The notes beneath the pieces are model-generated. The model saw nothing but the letters and a program-made list of their open reading frames with translations. It made no database searches and was not told where the DNA came from. Shown one piece after another: positions 7,605 through 15,439 of a stretch of DNA of 64,000 nucleotides. The position numbers were made by a program, and so were the translations under genes. Location of the stretch: the NCBI GenBank assembly GCA_029779845.1, contig JAKOZT010000037.1, positions 124,001 through 188,000 on the forward strand. The letters run 5' to 3'. The DNA is from Pseudomonadota bacterium. Lineage in GTDB: Bacteria > Pseudomonadota > Gammaproteobacteria > Burkholderiales > Burkholderiaceae_C. The stretch's first letter is position 1; each line of letters opens with the position of its first letter.

Positions 7605-9302
7605 TCAGTCGAAGATGCGCCCGTCGCGCGCCGTCAGGCGCGGCACGAAGCGCGCGCGCTGCGCATCGGCGCGCTCGCGGAACAGCGCGGGGTCGGCCAG
7701 CAGCGCGGCGGTCTCGGCGAGCGCGTCGTCGAGCCGCAGCGAAGGCACGGTGCCGTCGCCGATGAAGGCGGGCGAGGTCGGGTAGTCGGCCGGCCAGAGC
7801 TGGTCGCCGGCGTGCAGCAGGTGCGCGCCGGCGGCGAGGAATTCGATGCCCGCGGTGGTGGGCTCGCCGTAGCTGACGCACAGGTCGGTGCGCTGCGCGA
7901 TCTGCTCGATCTTCGCGTCGAGCACCGCCTGCAGCGCCTCGACCGGCAGCGACAGCGCGCTCGAAGCCAGCCGCAGCCCGGCGTTGTTGGGCTTGAGCCG
8001 CACGATCAGCTCGGCGCCGCGCGCGGCGCATTGCTGCGCGAGCGCGCGGTGAAAGCGCGCCAGGCCGGCGAAGTCGATGTACGACAGGCCCTGGCTGGCC
8101 AGCGTGTTGACCAGCAGGCACACCGTGGCGGCGCGCTCGCGCGGACGCGGGTTCGGCGCCGGGCCGAGCCGCGCGCCGACGGTGCGCAGCTTCTCGCCCC
8201 ACACCGTGCGCGTCGGCGTGGCGAAGCCGTCGCGCTCGATCACGCGCACGTTCAGCGAATGCGGGATCGCGCCGGTGGCGTACGACGAATGCGGCAGCAC
8301 GGTGATCGGCGCGCCGAGCCGCTCGGCCACCGAGAACAGCGGGCCGTTGTGGCCGGTGTCGTGGTCGGTGATCACGAAGTGCGGGCGCGTGCCGCGCAGC
8401 GCGTCGCGCAGGCCCTCGAAGTGGATCGCCTGCACCAGCGAGCGCTCGGCTAGCGCATCGGCCTGGATCTGCAGCGCCTGGCGGTTGGGCACCAGCGCGC
8501 CGAGCTGCTCGATGAAGACCTGGCGCGCGGCCTCGCGATAGACCAGCGCGGCGGCGCTGACCGCGTCGCCCGGCAGCTGCGCGAGCGGCACCTTCATCGC
8601 GCAGCGCCGCCGCACCGGGATGTCCCAGTGCGCGCTCGGCAGGTCGATGTTGCTCGGGAAGGCGCGCGCGATCTCGGCTTGGTAGTGGTCGTGGTGGTGG
8701 TAGCAGGTGGCGATGTGCGTCACCGCGTGCGCCTGGCCGGCGGCGGCGCGGGCGGCGACTTCGCCGAGATCCCAGCACCAGGCGGCGTGGTCGTCCACCC
8801 AGTTCAGCGTCTGCTCGTAGTGGTCGACGATGCGCCAGCGCGGCGAGGCGGCGGCGAACAGGTCGGCGGCGAGGAAGGAGTCGAAATAGAACAGCTGCGG
8901 CTTGTCGGGCCGGTACAGGCCGATGCGGCGCTCGGCGAAGCTGCGATCGCACAGCTCGCCGAGGTATCGGGCCACCAGCGCGCGGATGAAGAACAGGCGC
9001 ATCGGCCCCTGGTCCCAGCCCTGGAACACGCCCTGGCCGAACAGGCGCTCGCGCTGCGCGGTCAGTGCCTGGTCGAGCGCGGCCGCGCGCGTGGCGGCCT
9101 CGGTGGCGATGCGCGCGTGGAAGTGCGCCCCGACCGCCAGCGGCCGGTAGCTGAAGCGGTCCGCATCCAGGCCCTGCGCGAGCGCCTCTTCGGCCAGGCC
9201 GGGGTCGATGAAGATCAGCGGCGCGTCGCCGAAGTCGTGCCCGGCGCGCACGTGGTGCGCGATGTCGCTGCGCTGCAGGAACAGGAGGGCGTCGATCTTC
9301 AC
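7605..9302 (-). CDS. Unrecognised large protein of the pse locus, GT-B-like C-terminal half
   Basis: About 565 residues with no family I can name firmly. The middle contains FVITDHDTGHNGPLFSVAE, ITVLPHSS and, after a break, LIVRLKPNN and YGEPTTAGIEFLAAGAHLL, spaced like the two Rossmann-like halves of GT-B sugar transferases or CDP-glycerol-type polymerases, with conserved-looking Pro/His/Glu positions. No signal peptide or membrane segment is seen. It lies 19 bp upstream of pseB in the same operon, so transfer of the nonulosonic acid to flagellin (a Maf-like role) is a reasonable inference but not shown. Start is uncertain: GTG at 9302 gives KIDALLFLQ; a GTG at 9344 would add 14 residues. 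Neither has a clear ribosome-binding site. Confidence 0.6.
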   Translation of the reverse strand: MKIDALLFLQRSDIAHHVRAGHDFGDAPLIFIDPGLAEEALAQGLDADRFSYRPLAVGAHFHARIATEAATRAAALDQALTAQRERLFGQGVFQGWDQGPMRLFFIRALVARYLGELCDRSFAERRIGLYRPDKPQLFYFDSFLAADLFAAASPRWRIVDHYEQTLNWVDDHAAWCWDLGEVAARAAAGQAHAVTHIATCYHHHDHYQAEIARAFPSNIDLPSAHWDIPVRRRCAMKVPLAQLPGDAVSAAALVYREAARQVFIEQLGALVPNRQALQIQADALAERSLVQAIHFEGLRDALRGTRPHFVITDHDTGHNGPLFSVAERLGAPITVLPHSSYATGAIPHSLNVRVIERDGFATPTRTVWGEKLRTVGARLGPAPNPRPRERAATVCLLVNTLASQGLSYIDFAGLARFHRALAQQCAARGAELIVRLKPNNAGLRLASSALSLPVEALQAVLDAKIEQIAQRTDLCVSYGEPTTAGIEFLAAGAHLLHAGDQLWPADYPTSPAFIGDGTVPSLRLDDALAETAALLADPALFRERADAQRARFVPRLTARDGRIFD

Positions 9303-9411
9303 GGCGCGGCGCGAAAGAGAGGGCGGGGCATGCCGTGATTTCACGGCGAGCGGGCGCGTTCGGATCGGCGGAGAACCGGCCGGATGGACGGCCTTTTCCC
9401 GCCGTGCGGCT

Positions 9412-11283
9412 TCAGGCGGCCAGCTCCGCCGGCAGCGTGTGCCCGGCCTCGCTGCGCGAGCGCGCCGCGTGCGCCGCGGCGCGCTGCAGCCCGCCGTCGC
9501 GGTCGGCCGGCACGAAGTGCGGCGCGAGGCGGTCGTCGCCGATCAGCACCGGCACCGGCATGCGCGCCGGGGCGCTCGCGCCGCGCGGCAGGGCGATCAG
9601 CGTTGCCACCACCGCCTGCACCGCCGGCGTGCCGGCGGCGCCCGCCGCGCCCTGGCCGCGCAGGCGCTGCGCCACCGCCTCGCGGTCGGTCACCAGGCGC
9701 AGCTCCTGCATCTCCCAGCCGGCGCGCGCGCTGGCGGCGGCGAGCTGCTGCGCCCAGGGCTCGCGTTGCCAATCGACTCCCGCGGCGATGCCCATGCGCA
9801 GCTGCAGCTTGGCGCGCGGCCGCGCCACGCGCTTCAGTTCGGTGAACAGCGGCGCGATGTCGGGCAGGTCGCGCAGCGCGTCGTTCAGGCGGATGCCGTC
9901 GAGCGCGCCGTCGGCCAGCGGCAGGCGGCCGTGTTCGTCGAGCTGGATCTCGTGGCCGAAGTTCAGCCAGCCGGGGATGCGCTCGTCGGCGGCGTCGATG
10001 TTCAGGACCTTGGCGCGTGCATCGAAGCGCTGCACGCGCTCGGAGAGGTAGGTGCTCGACTGCTTGCCGCGCATGCTCCAGTTGCTGAAGCTCGTCGAGG
10101 TGTGGGCGCGGTAGTACTGCTCCTCGGTCGACAGCGCGCCCTCCACCGCGTACCACGGCGTGTGCTCGACGATGTAGGGCCGCCCCAGGCGCAGCGCGCG
10201 GTCGTCGATCGAGAAGGCGGCCTTGGCCGGATAGAGCGCGAAGGTGGTGTCGATCGCCGCGGCGAACACGCCCGGCGCCACCGGGTGCTCCCAGAACTGG
10301 CTCTCCCACTTGCGCACCGTGTCGGCGTCGGCGTAGCCGTCGGGCAGGTCGTCGATGCGCAGCGCCGGGCCGACCTTGCTCGCGTCGGGGTAGCGGCGCA
10401 GCGTCTCGTAGAGCTTGCCGACCAGGTCGGCGGGGCAGCACCCGGCCGGCACGATGTCGGAATCGGTCAGCACGTAGGGCGTCTCCAGCACCTCGTGCAC
10501 GCCTTGCTGCCACAGCACGTAGGGGCCGTGGTTCTGCGGCAGGCGCAGCACGTTCACGCCGGGCGGCAGCGCGTCGTAGTACGCCAGCAGCGGCGGGTAG
10601 GTGGAGGCGTTGTCGAGGATGACGATGCGGCGCGTGCCGCCGGCGCGCAGCCAGTCGATCAGCCGCACCATCGCCTCGTGGCGGTTGCGGTTGACGATGA
10701 AGACGGGGATGTCGCGCCAGTCGAGCGCCGGCGCGCTCGCGGCGGCGGCCGGGCCGCCGGCATCGAGCCGCAGGTGCTGCGCGCCCGACTCCACCAGCAG
10801 CCAGGCGGCGTCTTCCAGCGGCATGTCGGCGCGGCCCGCGGCCAGCACCAGCTGCGCGTCCTGGCGGTGCATCGCCAGCGCCAGCTTGGCGTCGGCCGCG
10901 CCGCCTTGCAGCGTCACCACCGGCTGGCGCGCGTTCGATCCTTCGGCGGCGAAGGTGCTCGCCAGGCAGTCGAGGAAGCCGGGCGGGAACTCGGCGCCGG
11001 CGTCGCAGCGCACCACGATGCGCCCGGTGGCCAGGCGCAGCGCGCGGTTGAAGCCGACGTGCAGCGCGCCGGGGGCGCCGTCGCCGTCGGCGAGCAGCCA
11101 GTCGGCGGCCCGGCGCAGCGGCTCGGGCGGCAGGCTGCCGCCGGCGCACACGCCGATGATCTCGAAGCGCTCGCGCGGCAGAGACTGCGCGGCCAGCGAG
11201 CGCAGCGCGCTCGCGCAGCGGCCGGCGGCGTCGAGCTCGAGCAGCACGCTGGCATCCAGCTCCGGCGGCGCTTTGGTGTTCAT
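9412..11283 (-). CDS. Composite glycosyltransferase with GT2 core
   Basis: A 623-residue protein heading the pse operon. Residues 1-170 look like a degraded GT2 module (LRSLAAQSLPRERFEIIGV and GFNRALRLATGRIVV, but no clear catalytic acid pair). Residues 190-400 form a fuller GT2 domain with VFIVNRN, VILDNAST and the metal-binding DSD at 274-276 (YVLTDSDIVP). The last part (LNIDAADERIPGWLNFG onward) resembles the C-terminal half of class I methyltransferases without an obvious SAM motif. The ATG at 11283 is preceded by GGAG at a good distance. Its position suggests transfer of a sugar to a flagellar or surface glycan; the acceptor is unknown. Confidence 0.7.
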   Translation of the reverse strand: MNTKAPPELDASVLLELDAAGRCASALRSLAAQSLPRERFEIIGVCAGGSLPPEPLRRAADWLLADGDGAPGALHVGFNRALRLATGRIVVRCDAGAEFPPGFLDCLASTFAAEGSNARQPVVTLQGGAADAKLALAMHRQDAQLVLAAGRADMPLEDAAWLLVESGAQHLRLDAGGPAAAASAPALDWRDIPVFIVNRNRHEAMVRLIDWLRAGGTRRIVILDNASTYPPLLAYYDALPPGVNVLRLPQNHGPYVLWQQGVHEVLETPYVLTDSDIVPAGCCPADLVGKLYETLRRYPDASKVGPALRIDDLPDGYADADTVRKWESQFWEHPVAPGVFAAAIDTTFALYPAKAAFSIDDRALRLGRPYIVEHTPWYAVEGALSTEEQYYRAHTSTSFSNWSMRGKQSSTYLSERVQRFDARAKVLNIDAADERIPGWLNFGHEIQLDEHGRLPLADGALDGIRLNDALRDLPDIAPLFTELKRVARPRAKLQLRMGIAAGVDWQREPWAQQLAAASARAGWEMQELRLVTDREAVAQRLRGQGAAGAAGTPAVQAVVATLIALPRGASAPARMPVPVLIGDDRLAPHFVPADRDGGLQRAAAHAARSRSEAGHTLPAELAA

Positions 11284-11406
11284 CGGCGACTCCATCGAGG
11301 CAGTGGCACCGGCACGGCGCCGGACTTGAGCACAATCTAACGGTCGTCCGCGCGGCGCGATCGGTGCATCAGGCGCGGTTTTTCCGTCCAGTTGCGAGGG
11401 CTCACG

Positions 11407-11814
11407 ATGATGAAGTTCGCCGCCGTTGCCGCTGCGCTGGCCCTGGCCGGCTGCGCCGCCGCGCCCACCGCGCCCGAGGTCTACGGCCGCTGGGTGATCG
11501 AGCAGGCGCGCTCCGCGCCCATCCTCGACAAGCGCCGCGCGCGGCTGGTGCTGGGCCGCGACGCCCGGTTGTCGGGCCACGATTCGTGCAACGCGATGAG
11601 CGCGAGCTTCACGCTCGACGGCGAGCGCATCCGCATCGGCCCGGTGGTCACCACGCGCATGGCCTGCCCGGAGCTGTTGCTCGAGCAGGAGGACCGCATC
11701 CTCACCGCGCTCGAACTCGCCGCCACCGCCAAGGTGCGTGCCGACGGCCTGCTCGAGATCCGCGATTCGGAGGGGCGGGGGCTGTTGCGGGCGACGCGGG
11801 CGGAGGAGGAGTAG
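11407..11814 (+). CDS. META/HslJ-domain lipoprotein
   Basis: A 135-residue outer-membrane or periplasmic lipoprotein candidate. The signal peptide ends in the lipobox LAGC with Cys16 as the lipidated residue; the mature part has the META/HslJ pattern (GRWVIEQ, CNAMSASFTLDGERIRIGPVVTTRMAC and ALELAATAKVRADGLLEI read in pieces). Proteins of this domain are linked to heat-shock or antibiotic tolerance, with no defined reaction. The start at 11407 follows GAGGG at six bases. It is divergent from the glycosyltransferase gene across about 120 bp and is followed by the flhD leader. Confidence 0.82.
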   Translation: MMKFAAVAAALALAGCAAAPTAPEVYGRWVIEQARSAPILDKRRARLVLGRDARLSGHDSCNAMSASFTLDGERIRIGPVVTTRMACPELLLEQEDRILTALELAATAKVRADGLLEIRDSEGRGLLRATRAEEE

Positions 11815-11822
11815 GCAGAGCC

Positions 11823-11850
11823 GCCTTTGCTGAACCAACGGTGGCATGCC
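11823..11850. repeat. Dispersed intergenic repeat, copy 1
   Basis: Twenty-eight bases directly after the META lipoprotein gene match 24 of 28 bases at 26644-26671. The core is GAACCANNGGTGGCATGCC. The second copy is part of a perfect hairpin; this copy lacks the second arm. It looks like a remnant of a small intergenic repeat family. Confidence 0.6.
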
Positions 11851-12046
11851 TGCCGAACCGTGACGCAGCGCACGCTTGGACACCCTCGCAGCCGCCCATG
11901 TCAGAAAAAATCCGACACGCGCTCTGGTCGAAAGTGGACTCAAGCCCTGGAGATGGGCCGATGTTCCGGCCCACTTGCGCTCATCACAATTCGTTCCATG
12001 CCGTCACGAAAGGCGGCGATCGAAACGAACACGGAGCCAACGCAAA

Positions 12047-12370
12047 ATGAACGCCGACCAGATCCTCACCGAAATCCGCGAAGCCAACCTCTCGTACCTG
12101 ATGCTGGCGCAAAGCCTGATCCGCGCCGACCGCGAGCAGGCCCTCTACCGCCTGGGCATCAGCGAGGACACCGCTTCGATGATCGCGCTGCTGACCCCCG
12201 CGCAGATGATGAAGATCGCCGCCGGCAACACGCTGCTGTGCAAGTTCCGCATGGATGACGAGCTGGTCTGGGGCCTGCTCACCAGCCACGGCAAGTCGGC
12301 CGCCAACGACACCACCAGCCGCCTGCATGCCGCCATCCTGATGGCCGGCCGTCACCAAGAGGCGGCCTGA
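12047..12370 (+). CDS. flhD: Flagellar master regulator subunit FlhD
   Basis: A 107-residue protein with the FlhD sequence pattern (EIREANLSYLMLAQSLIRADRE, then LTPAQMMKIAAGNTLLCKFR, read in pieces). FlhD pairs with FlhC as the FlhD4C2 activator of class 2 flagellar promoters. The Cys in LLCKFR corresponds to the conserved FlhD cysteine. The ATG at 12047 follows GGAG at 12033-12036. The upstream 232-bp leader carries a repeat remnant and no promoter that I can call safely. flhC follows after two bases. Confidence 0.95.
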   Translation: MNADQILTEIREANLSYLMLAQSLIRADREQALYRLGISEDTASMIALLTPAQMMKIAAGNTLLCKFRMDDELVWGLLTSHGKSAANDTTSRLHAAILMAGRHQEAA

Positions 12371-12372
12371 TC

Positions 12373-12918
12373 ATGGCGCGCGTCAAGTCCATCCTCACCG
12401 AAGCCCGGCAGATCGAGCGTGCCGTCACGCTGATCCACCTCGGCGCCCGGCTGCAGGTGCTCGAGTCGGAGACCGACCTGTCCTACGAGCGCCTGCTGCG
12501 CCTGTACAAGGAAGTCTCCGGCAAGTCGCCCAGCAAGGGCCAACTGCCGTTCTCGACCGACTGGTTCATGACCTGGCAGCCCAACATCCATGCCAGCCTG
12601 TTCCTGAACATCCACGAGTACCTGAACAAGGCCGCCGAACTCGACGAGATCGACACCGTCATCAAGGCCTACCAGCTCTACCAGGAGCAGACCTCGGCGC
12701 AGGGCCTGGAGGCGCTGCTGTCGGTCACGCGCGCCTGGCGCCTGGTCAAGTTCGTCGACAACGGCATGCTGACCATGACGAAATGCTCCAAATGCGGGGG
12801 GCACTTCGTCACCCATCCGCACGAGATTGCGAAACACTACGTCTGCGGCCTGTGCAATCCGCCGGCGCGCGCGGGCAAGGGCAGCGCGGCCGGGGCGATC
12901 CGGATGGGCGCCCACTGA
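12373..12918 (+). CDS. flhC: Flagellar master regulator subunit FlhC
   Basis: A 181-residue FlhC. The zinc site is intact: Cys138, Cys141, Cys158 and Cys161 in TKCSKCGG and YVCGLCNPP, at nearly the same positions as in E. coli. FlhC carries most of the DNA contacts of the FlhDC complex. It begins two bases after flhD and must be co-transcribed with it. Its stop codon TGA at 12916-12918 is also the first three bases of a sigma-28-like -35 box, so the next transcription unit begins exactly at its end. Confidence 0.96.
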   Translation: MARVKSILTEARQIERAVTLIHLGARLQVLESETDLSYERLLRLYKEVSGKSPSKGQLPFSTDWFMTWQPNIHASLFLNIHEYLNKAAELDEIDTVIKAYQLYQEQTSAQGLEALLSVTRAWRLVKFVDNGMLTMTKCSKCGGHFVTHPHEIAKHYVCGLCNPPARAGKGSAAGAIRMGAH

Positions 12919-12942
12919 AGTTTCGCGGCGCGCCGCCGATAA
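12916..12942 (+). promoter_or_regulatory. Sigma-28 (FliA) promoter P1, overlapping the flhC stop
   Basis: TGAAGTTT at 12916-12923, an 11-base spacer and GCCGATAA at 12935-12942 match the enterobacterial FliA consensus TAAAGTTT-N11-GCCGATAA at 15 of 16 positions with the right spacing. fliA itself is in this window. Transcription would start near 12949. Confidence 0.82.
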
Positions 12943-12948
12943 CAGGCG

Positions 12949-13030
12949 CACGAACGGTTTTTCTTGCTTGTCTCCTCCTGGCACGTCCCTAGTGCCTTCG
13001 ACGCGGATCCTTCGGGATCCGCGCTTTTCT
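12949..13030 (+). ncRNA. Candidate sigma-28-dependent small RNA between flhC and motA
   Basis: About 82 bases lie between the predicted start of promoter P1 and a strong intrinsic terminator, with no reading frame of interest. The transcript would contain a U-rich stretch, an unpaired UCUCCUCCU (12971-12979) complementary to Shine-Dalgarno sequences, a small hairpin GGCAC/GTGCC (12980-12984 with 12992-12996, loop of seven) and the terminator stem with a UUCG loop. A second sigma-28-like promoter downstream can serve motA, so this RNA need not be a motA leader. E. coli has a FliA-dependent sRNA (MotR) at the same place. Existence is predicted, not shown. Confidence 0.55.
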
Positions 13031-13032
13031 TT
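13002..13032 (+). terminator. Intrinsic terminator with UUCG tetraloop
   Basis: CGCGGATCC (13002-13010), loop TTCG and GGATCCGCG (13015-13023) form a perfect 9-bp stem with the very stable C(UUCG)G closing, followed by CTTTTCTTT. It would end flhDC transcripts and anything started at promoter P1. Confidence 0.88.
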
Positions 13033-13062
13033 GCGGCGCCGCGTTCGCACCCCTCGCGCCGC

Positions 13063-13090
13063 TCAAGCCTCCCGCCCCTGCTGCCGATAA
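13063..13090 (+). promoter_or_regulatory. Sigma-28-like promoter P2 for motAB
   Basis: TCAAGCCT at 13063-13070 and a perfect GCCGATAA at 13083-13090 are separated by 12 bases, one more than the usual 11. It lies downstream of the terminator and about 60 bases before the motA ATG, which makes it the likely class 3 promoter for motAB. Confidence 0.65.
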
Positions 13091-13148
13091 GTTGACGTAG
13101 CCGCTGCGTTCCATGCCGCGGCGCGAAACCAAGAATCAAGCGCAAGCC

Positions 13149-14009
13149 ATGTTCGTCATCATCGGTTGGGTCGTAGCGATGGGGTGCATCTTCGGCGCCT
13201 ACATCGTGCACGGGGGCAACATGGGCGTGATCATCCACGCCCTGCCGACGGAAATGATGGCCATCCTCGGCGGTGCGCTGGGCGCCTTCGTGGTCAACAA
13301 CCAGCCCAAGGTGCTCAAGGCCACGCTCGGCGGCCTGGGCAGCGTGTTCAAGGGCTCGAAGTACACCAAGGCGCGCTACATGGAGCTGCTCGCGCTGCTC
13401 TACGACATCCTGCAGAAGGCGCGCAAGGAAGGCCTGATGTCCATCGAGAAGGACGTCGAGGAGCCGCACAGCTCGCCGCTGTTCCAGAAGTACGCGACGG
13501 TCGGCAGCGACCACCACGTGGTCGAGTTCGTCACCGACTACCTGCGCATGATGGTCTCGGGCAACCTCAACGCGCACGAGATCGAATCGCTGATGGACAG
13601 CGAGATCGATACCCACCACCACGAGGCCCACGCGCCCGCCGCCGCGGTGGCGCGCCTGGCCGGCGCGCTGCCGGCCTTCGGCATCGTCGCGGCGGTGCTG
13701 GGGGTGGTCAACACGATGGGCTCGGTGGGCCAGCCGCCGGCGGTGCTGGGCGGCATGATCGGCTCGGCGCTGGTGGGCACCTTCCTGGGCATCCTGCTCG
13801 CCTACGCGGTGGCCGAGCCGCTGGCCGGCCTGATGGAGCAGAAGTGCGACGAAGGCTCCAAGGAGCTGCAGTGCATCAAGACCACGCTGCTGGCCAGCAT
13901 GCAGGGCTACGCGCCGCAGGTGGCGGTGGAGTTCGGCCGCAAGGTGCTGTACTCGACCGAGCGCCCGACCTTCAGTGAACTCGAAGGCCACGTGAAGGGG
14001 AAGAAGTAA
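13149..14009 (+). CDS. motA: Flagellar stator protein MotA
   Basis: A 286-residue proton-channel subunit of the stator in the inner membrane. Four membrane helices are seen (about 1-20, 33-52, 168-190 and 200-222). Conserved features are the cytoplasmic charged segment YDILQKARKEG, LPAFGIVAAVLGVVNTMG and LAYAVAEPLAGLM with the two key prolines. I start at 13149 (MFVIIGWVV), which gives the family N-terminus; the in-frame extension to 13113 adds 12 polar residues in front of the first helix. motB follows with no gap. Confidence 0.95.
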   Translation: MFVIIGWVVAMGCIFGAYIVHGGNMGVIIHALPTEMMAILGGALGAFVVNNQPKVLKATLGGLGSVFKGSKYTKARYMELLALLYDILQKARKEGLMSIEKDVEEPHSSPLFQKYATVGSDHHVVEFVTDYLRMMVSGNLNAHEIESLMDSEIDTHHHEAHAPAAAVARLAGALPAFGIVAAVLGVVNTMGSVGQPPAVLGGMIGSALVGTFLGILLAYAVAEPLAGLMEQKCDEGSKELQCIKTTLLASMQGYAPQVAVEFGRKVLYSTERPTFSELEGHVKGKK

Positions 14010-14978
14010 ATGGCCGGCGACAGCAAGAAGCTCCAGCCCATCATCATCAAGCGCATCAAGAAGGGCGGGCACGGACACCACGGCGGCGCCTGGAAGATCG
14101 CCTACGCCGACTTCGTCACGGCGATGATGGCCTTCTTCCTGCTGATGTGGCTGCTCGGCTCCACCACCGAGGGCGACAAGAAGGGCATCGCCGACTACTT
14201 CAACTCGCCGCTGAAGATCGCGATGATGGGCGGCTCGGGCTCGGGCGATTCCTCGTCCATCCTCAAGGGCGGCGGCACCGACTTGTCGCGCAGCAGCGGG
14301 CAGGTGAAGTCCGGCGAGCTGGAGGCGAAGAAGCGCACGCTCAACCTGCAGGCGCTCAAGGCCGAGCAGAAGCGCGCCGAGATGGCGCGGCTGCAGTCGA
14401 TCAAGGAGAAGGTCGAGGACGTGCTCGCCGCCAACCCCAAGCTGGCCGCGATGCGCTCGCAGATCCGCCTGGACATGACGGCCGACGGCCTGCGCATCCA
14501 GATCGTCGACGAGCAGAACCGCGCGATGTTCGACAGCGGCAGCGCCGTGGTGCAGCCGCACATGCGCGAGCTGCTGCGCGAGATCGGCGCGGTGCTCGCC
14601 GAAGTGCCGAACCGGCTGACGCTCGAAGGCCACACCGACGCGCAGCGCTTTGCCGCGGGCGACCGCGGCTACGGCAACTGGGAGCTGTCCAGCGACCGCG
14701 CCAACGCCTCGCGCCGCGAGCTGGTGGCCGGCGGCCTGCCCGACGAGCACGTGCTGCGCGTGCAGGGCCTGGCCTCCAGCCAGTTGATCGAGCCGGGCGA
14801 CCCGGCCAACCCGGCGAACCGCCGCATCAGCATCATCGTGATGAACCGCGAGGCCGAGCAGCGCGTGCTCGAGCCCGCCGCGCCCGCCGAGCCCGAGGCC
14901 GCGCCGGCGGCGTCGCCGGAATTCGTCGACCGCAAGGTGGTCGAGCCGGTCTCAACTTTCGTGCCGCCCGCCCGATAA
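14010..14978 (+). CDS. motB: Flagellar stator protein MotB
   Basis: A 322-residue stator subunit with one membrane helix (about 30-50) carrying the essential proton-binding Asp34 in AYADFVTAMMAFF. A long linker is followed by the periplasmic OmpA-like peptidoglycan-binding domain (about 150-280, with LEGHTDAQ and WELSSDRANASRRELV). An acidic/Pro-rich tail follows. MotB anchors MotA to the wall around the rotor. The stop TAA is part of a sigma-28-like -10 box that serves cheY. Confidence 0.96.
   Translation: MAGDSKKLQPIIIKRIKKGGHGHHGGAWKIAYADFVTAMMAFFLLMWLLGSTTEGDKKGIADYFNSPLKIAMMGGSGSGDSSSILKGGGTDLSRSSGQVKSGELEAKKRTLNLQALKAEQKRAEMARLQSIKEKVEDVLAANPKLAAMRSQIRLDMTADGLRIQIVDEQNRAMFDSGSAVVQPHMRELLREIGAVLAEVPNRLTLEGHTDAQRFAAGDRGYGNWELSSDRANASRRELVAGGLPDEHVLRVQGLASSQLIEPGDPANPANRRISIIVMNREAEQRVLEPAAPAEPEAAPAASPEFVDRKVVEPVSTFVPPAR
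14952..14978 (+). promoter_or_regulatory. Sigma-28-like promoter at the motB stop, for cheYZ
   Basis: TCAACTTT at 14952-14959, an 11-base spacer and CCCGATAA at 14971-14978 match the FliA consensus at 13 of 16 positions with exact spacing. The last three bases are the motB stop codon. Start of transcription would be near 14985, about 24 bases before cheY. Confidence 0.6.
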
Positions 14979-15008
14979 ACATCCGAGCCAGTCCCACCGA
15001 GGCCCGCC

Positions 15009-15407
15009 ATGAGCACCCCCAGCGACCTGAAATTCCTGATCGTCGACGACTTCTCCACCATGCGCCGCATCGTGCGCGGCCTGCTCAAGGAGATGGGCTG
15101 TCACAACGCCGAGGAGGCCGAGGACGGCGCGGTGGCGCTGAACATGCTCAAGAGCGCGAAGTACGACTTCGTGGTCAGCGACATCAACATGCCGAACATG
15201 AACGGCTTCGAGCTGCTCAATGCGATCAAGAAGGACGATGGGCTCAAGCACCTGCCGGTGCTGATGGTCACCGCCGAGGCGCGCAAGGAAGACATCGTGC
15301 GCGCCGCGCAGGAAGGCGCCGCCGGCTACATCGTCAAGCCCTTCACCAAGGCCACGCTGGAGGAGAAGGTGCAGAAGATCATGCAGAAGCTCGCCGCCAC
15401 CGCCTGA
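15009..15407 (+). CDS. cheY: Chemotaxis response regulator CheY
   Basis: A 132-residue single receiver domain. Asp13 and Asp14 (IVDDFST), the phosphorylated Asp58 ([12 protein letters not shown]), Thr88 (MVTAEA) and Lys110 (IVKPFT) are all present, so it should be phosphorylated by CheA and bind FliM to change rotation direction. No output domain. GAGG at 14999-15002 precedes the ATG. It is 30 bp from motB and is followed by cheZ; no other che genes are in this window. Confidence 0.96.
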   Translation: MSTPSDLKFLIVDDFSTMRRIVRGLLKEMGCHNAEEAEDGAVALNMLKSAKYDFVVSDINMPNMNGFELLNAIKKDDGLKHLPVLMVTAEARKEDIVRAAQEGAAGYIVKPFTKATLEEKVQKIMQKLAATA

Positions 15408-15439
15408 ACGGCCGACGAAGACCACCGGGGAACAAGAAC

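Noticed and set aside
11940-11964. Sigma-28-like TCAAGCCC...GCCGATGT upstream of flhD
   Set aside because: The spacer is only nine bases and the -10 is imperfect; flhDC is normally read by sigma-70.
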